A DNA stretch of 10,636 bases from Pseudomonas sp. (GTDB lineage Bacteria > Pseudomonadota > Gammaproteobacteria > Pseudomonadales > Pseudomonadaceae). A program made the position numbers and the translations under genes. How positions within the stretch are numbered: the stretch's first letter is position 1; the number at the start of each line of letters is the position of its first letter. This document shows, one piece after another, positions 9,811 to 10,636 of the stretch. The stretch is taken from assembly GCA_026398835.1 (NCBI GenBank), contig JAPLSD010000599.1, forward strand, positions 1 to 10,636, written 5' to 3'. The notes under the pieces were generated by a model that worked only from the letters and a program-made list of their open reading frames with translations, was not told the DNA's origin and made no database searches.

Positions 9811-9918
9811 GATCGTTCCCACGCTCTGCGTGGGAATGCAGCCCGGGACGCTCCGCGTCCCCAAAGTGGACGCAGAGCGTCCGTTGAGGCATTCCCACGC
9901 GGGAGCGTGGGAATGATC
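9811..9918. repeat. Four-hairpin palindromic repeat element
   Basis: A 108-bp element is bounded by 16-bp inverted ends starting GATC (9811-9826 and 9903-9918, one mismatch). It contains four short palindromes. The two outer ones are CCCACGC/GCGTGGG (9818-9834 and around 9894-9911). The two inner ones are GGACGC/GCGTCC (around 9846-9860 and 9868-9882). The left half is roughly the reverse complement of the right half, so the whole could fold as one long hairpin or as four small ones. It has no coding capacity. From memory, closely similar GTTCCCACGC...GCGTGGGAA units are widespread between genes in P. fluorescens and P. syringae, probably as non-autonomous repeats. Confidence 0.8.
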
Positions 9919-9937
9919 GGTTAAATCAACGTTAGCC

Positions 9938-9959
9938 TTCGCGTTCGTCACAACGCGAA
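9938..9959. other. Short perfect inverted repeat upstream of rlmF
   Basis: TTCGCGTT and AACGCGAA flank the loop CGTCAC, giving a perfect 8-bp stem about 50 bp before the rlmF start. No U-tract follows. It may be an operator, a leader hairpin of rlmF, or incidental. Confidence 0.5.
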
Positions 9960-10008
9960 TGTGGGACAATACCCGTCACTTTGAGCCACCCCCGAATCGA
10001 CTTCGCCC

Positions 10009-10636
10009 ATGACCACCCCCAGAACACCCAGAACCCCGCACAAAAAGCCCCTGCCAGCGACGACGGCCAATGCCGCCCCGCCCCGCGAGAAGGCCAGCCT
10101 TCACCCGCGCAATCGCCATCAGGGCCGCTACGACTTCGCCCAGCTGATCAAAACCACGCCTGAACTGGCGCAGTTCGTGATCATCAACCCGTACGGCAAG
10201 GAAAGCATCGATTTTGCCAGCCCCGATGCGGTGCGGGTGTTCAACCGGGCTTTGCTCAAGTCGTTCTACGGCATCGCGCATTGGGATATCCCGGCCGACT
10301 ACCTGTGCCCACCGGTGCCGGGTCGTGCGGACTACGTGCACTTTCTGGCCGACCTGCTGGCCAGCGTCAACGACGGCGAGATCCCTCGCGGCGCGCCGGT
10401 CAAGGTGCTCGATATCGGCATGGGCGCCAACTGCGTGTACCCGTTGATCGGCTACAGCGACTACCGCTGGCACTTCCTCGGCTCGGAAGTCGACCCGACG
10501 GCCGTGGCCGCCGCCAAAGCCATCGTGCAGTCCAACGGGCTGAACAAAGCCATCCAGTTGCGCCTGCAAAGCAATCCCAAGCACATTCTGCTGGGCCTGC
10601 TTGAACCCGGCGAACGCTTTGACCTGACCATGTGCA
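10009..10636 (+). CDS. rlmF: 23S rRNA (adenine-1618 N6)-methyltransferase RlmF, 3' part outside the window
   Basis: S-adenosylmethionine-dependent methyltransferase (YbiN family) that modifies A1618 of 23S rRNA. The frame stays open from ATG 10009-10011 to the window edge (209 codons). A basic, proline-rich N-terminal extension ([16 protein letters not shown], to about residue 30) precedes the family core, which starts [17 protein letters not shown]. It then shows [40 protein letters not shown] and the SAM-binding loop LDIGMGANC at 134-142. The visible part stops at FDLTMC, directly before the catalytic NPPF motif expected in this family. An in-frame TGA at 9982-9984 and the absence of other start codons make this ATG the only usual choice. 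No Shine-Dalgarno sequence is visible before it. The gene stands apart from valS behind the terminator and repeat element. Confidence 0.94.
   Translation, partial: MTTPRTPRTPHKKPLPATTANAAPPREKASLHPRNRHQGRYDFAQLIKTTPELAQFVIINPYGKESIDFASPDAVRVFNRALLKSFYGIAHWDIPADYLCPPVPGRADYVHFLADLLASVNDGEIPRGAPVKVLDIGMGANCVYPLIGYSDYRWHFLGSEVDPTAVAAAKAIVQSNGLNKAIQLRLQSNPKHILLGLLEPGERFDLTMC

Noticed and set aside
9811..9918. CRISPR array
   Set aside because: The repeated units are alternating palindromes in inverted arrangement without regular spacers, and there are no cas genes nearby.
9976..10584. 202-codon minus-strand frame opposite rlmF
   Set aside because: rlmF on the plus strand shows clear family motifs throughout; the antisense product ends in Gly/Arg-rich low-complexity sequence.

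Overview
The window looks like a chromosomal core-genome segment of a fluorescent-group Pseudomonas, about 60% GC. The evidence is the pepA-holC-valS gene order with a small Pseudomonas-type gene inserted before valS, LptF/LptG/LepA/RlmF proteins that read like Pseudomonas orthologues, and two intergenic palindromic elements of the kind scattered through P. fluorescens and P. syringae genomes. I see no phage, plasmid, transposase, CRISPR array, tRNA or rRNA. The assignment to genus is from memory of protein families, not from a search.

Layout. Bases 1-1644 (minus) are lepA (elongation factor 4), cut by the window edge so the last ~50 residues are missing. A 170-bp gap holds a candidate lepA promoter and the terminator of the next unit. 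Bases 1815-3990 (minus) are lptG and lptF, an overlapping two-gene operon for the inner-membrane part of the LPS exporter, with a clear sigma-70-type promoter at 4083-4111. A 323-bp divergent region (3991-4313) separates this from the rightward cluster. That cluster is pepA (leucyl aminopeptidase and DNA-binding protein), holC (DNA polymerase III chi), a 139-residue protein of unknown function, and valS (valyl-tRNA synthetase), which ends in a strong intrinsic terminator. After a 266-bp gap with a four-hairpin repeat element, rlmF (23S rRNA m6A1618 methyltransferase) begins and runs off the right edge just before its expected NPPF motif.

Function. The genes serve housekeeping roles: translation (lepA, valS, rlmF), replication (holC), outer-membrane assembly (lptFG) and peptide turnover (pepA). 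All three minus-strand genes use non-ATG starts (GTG, GTG, TTG), placed by family N-termini and, for lptF and lptG, by good Shine-Dalgarno sequences.

I did not find a convincing undescribed system. The points worth a second look are regulatory and structural: a 22-bp near-perfect direct repeat flanking the lptF promoter, a palindrome over the candidate pepA promoter, a perfect 14-bp hairpin without a U-tract between pepA and holC, the uncharacterised holC-linked protein with a tandem PLL[TS][ED]xV motif, the four-hairpin repeat element, and the unusual lptG-lepA adjacency.
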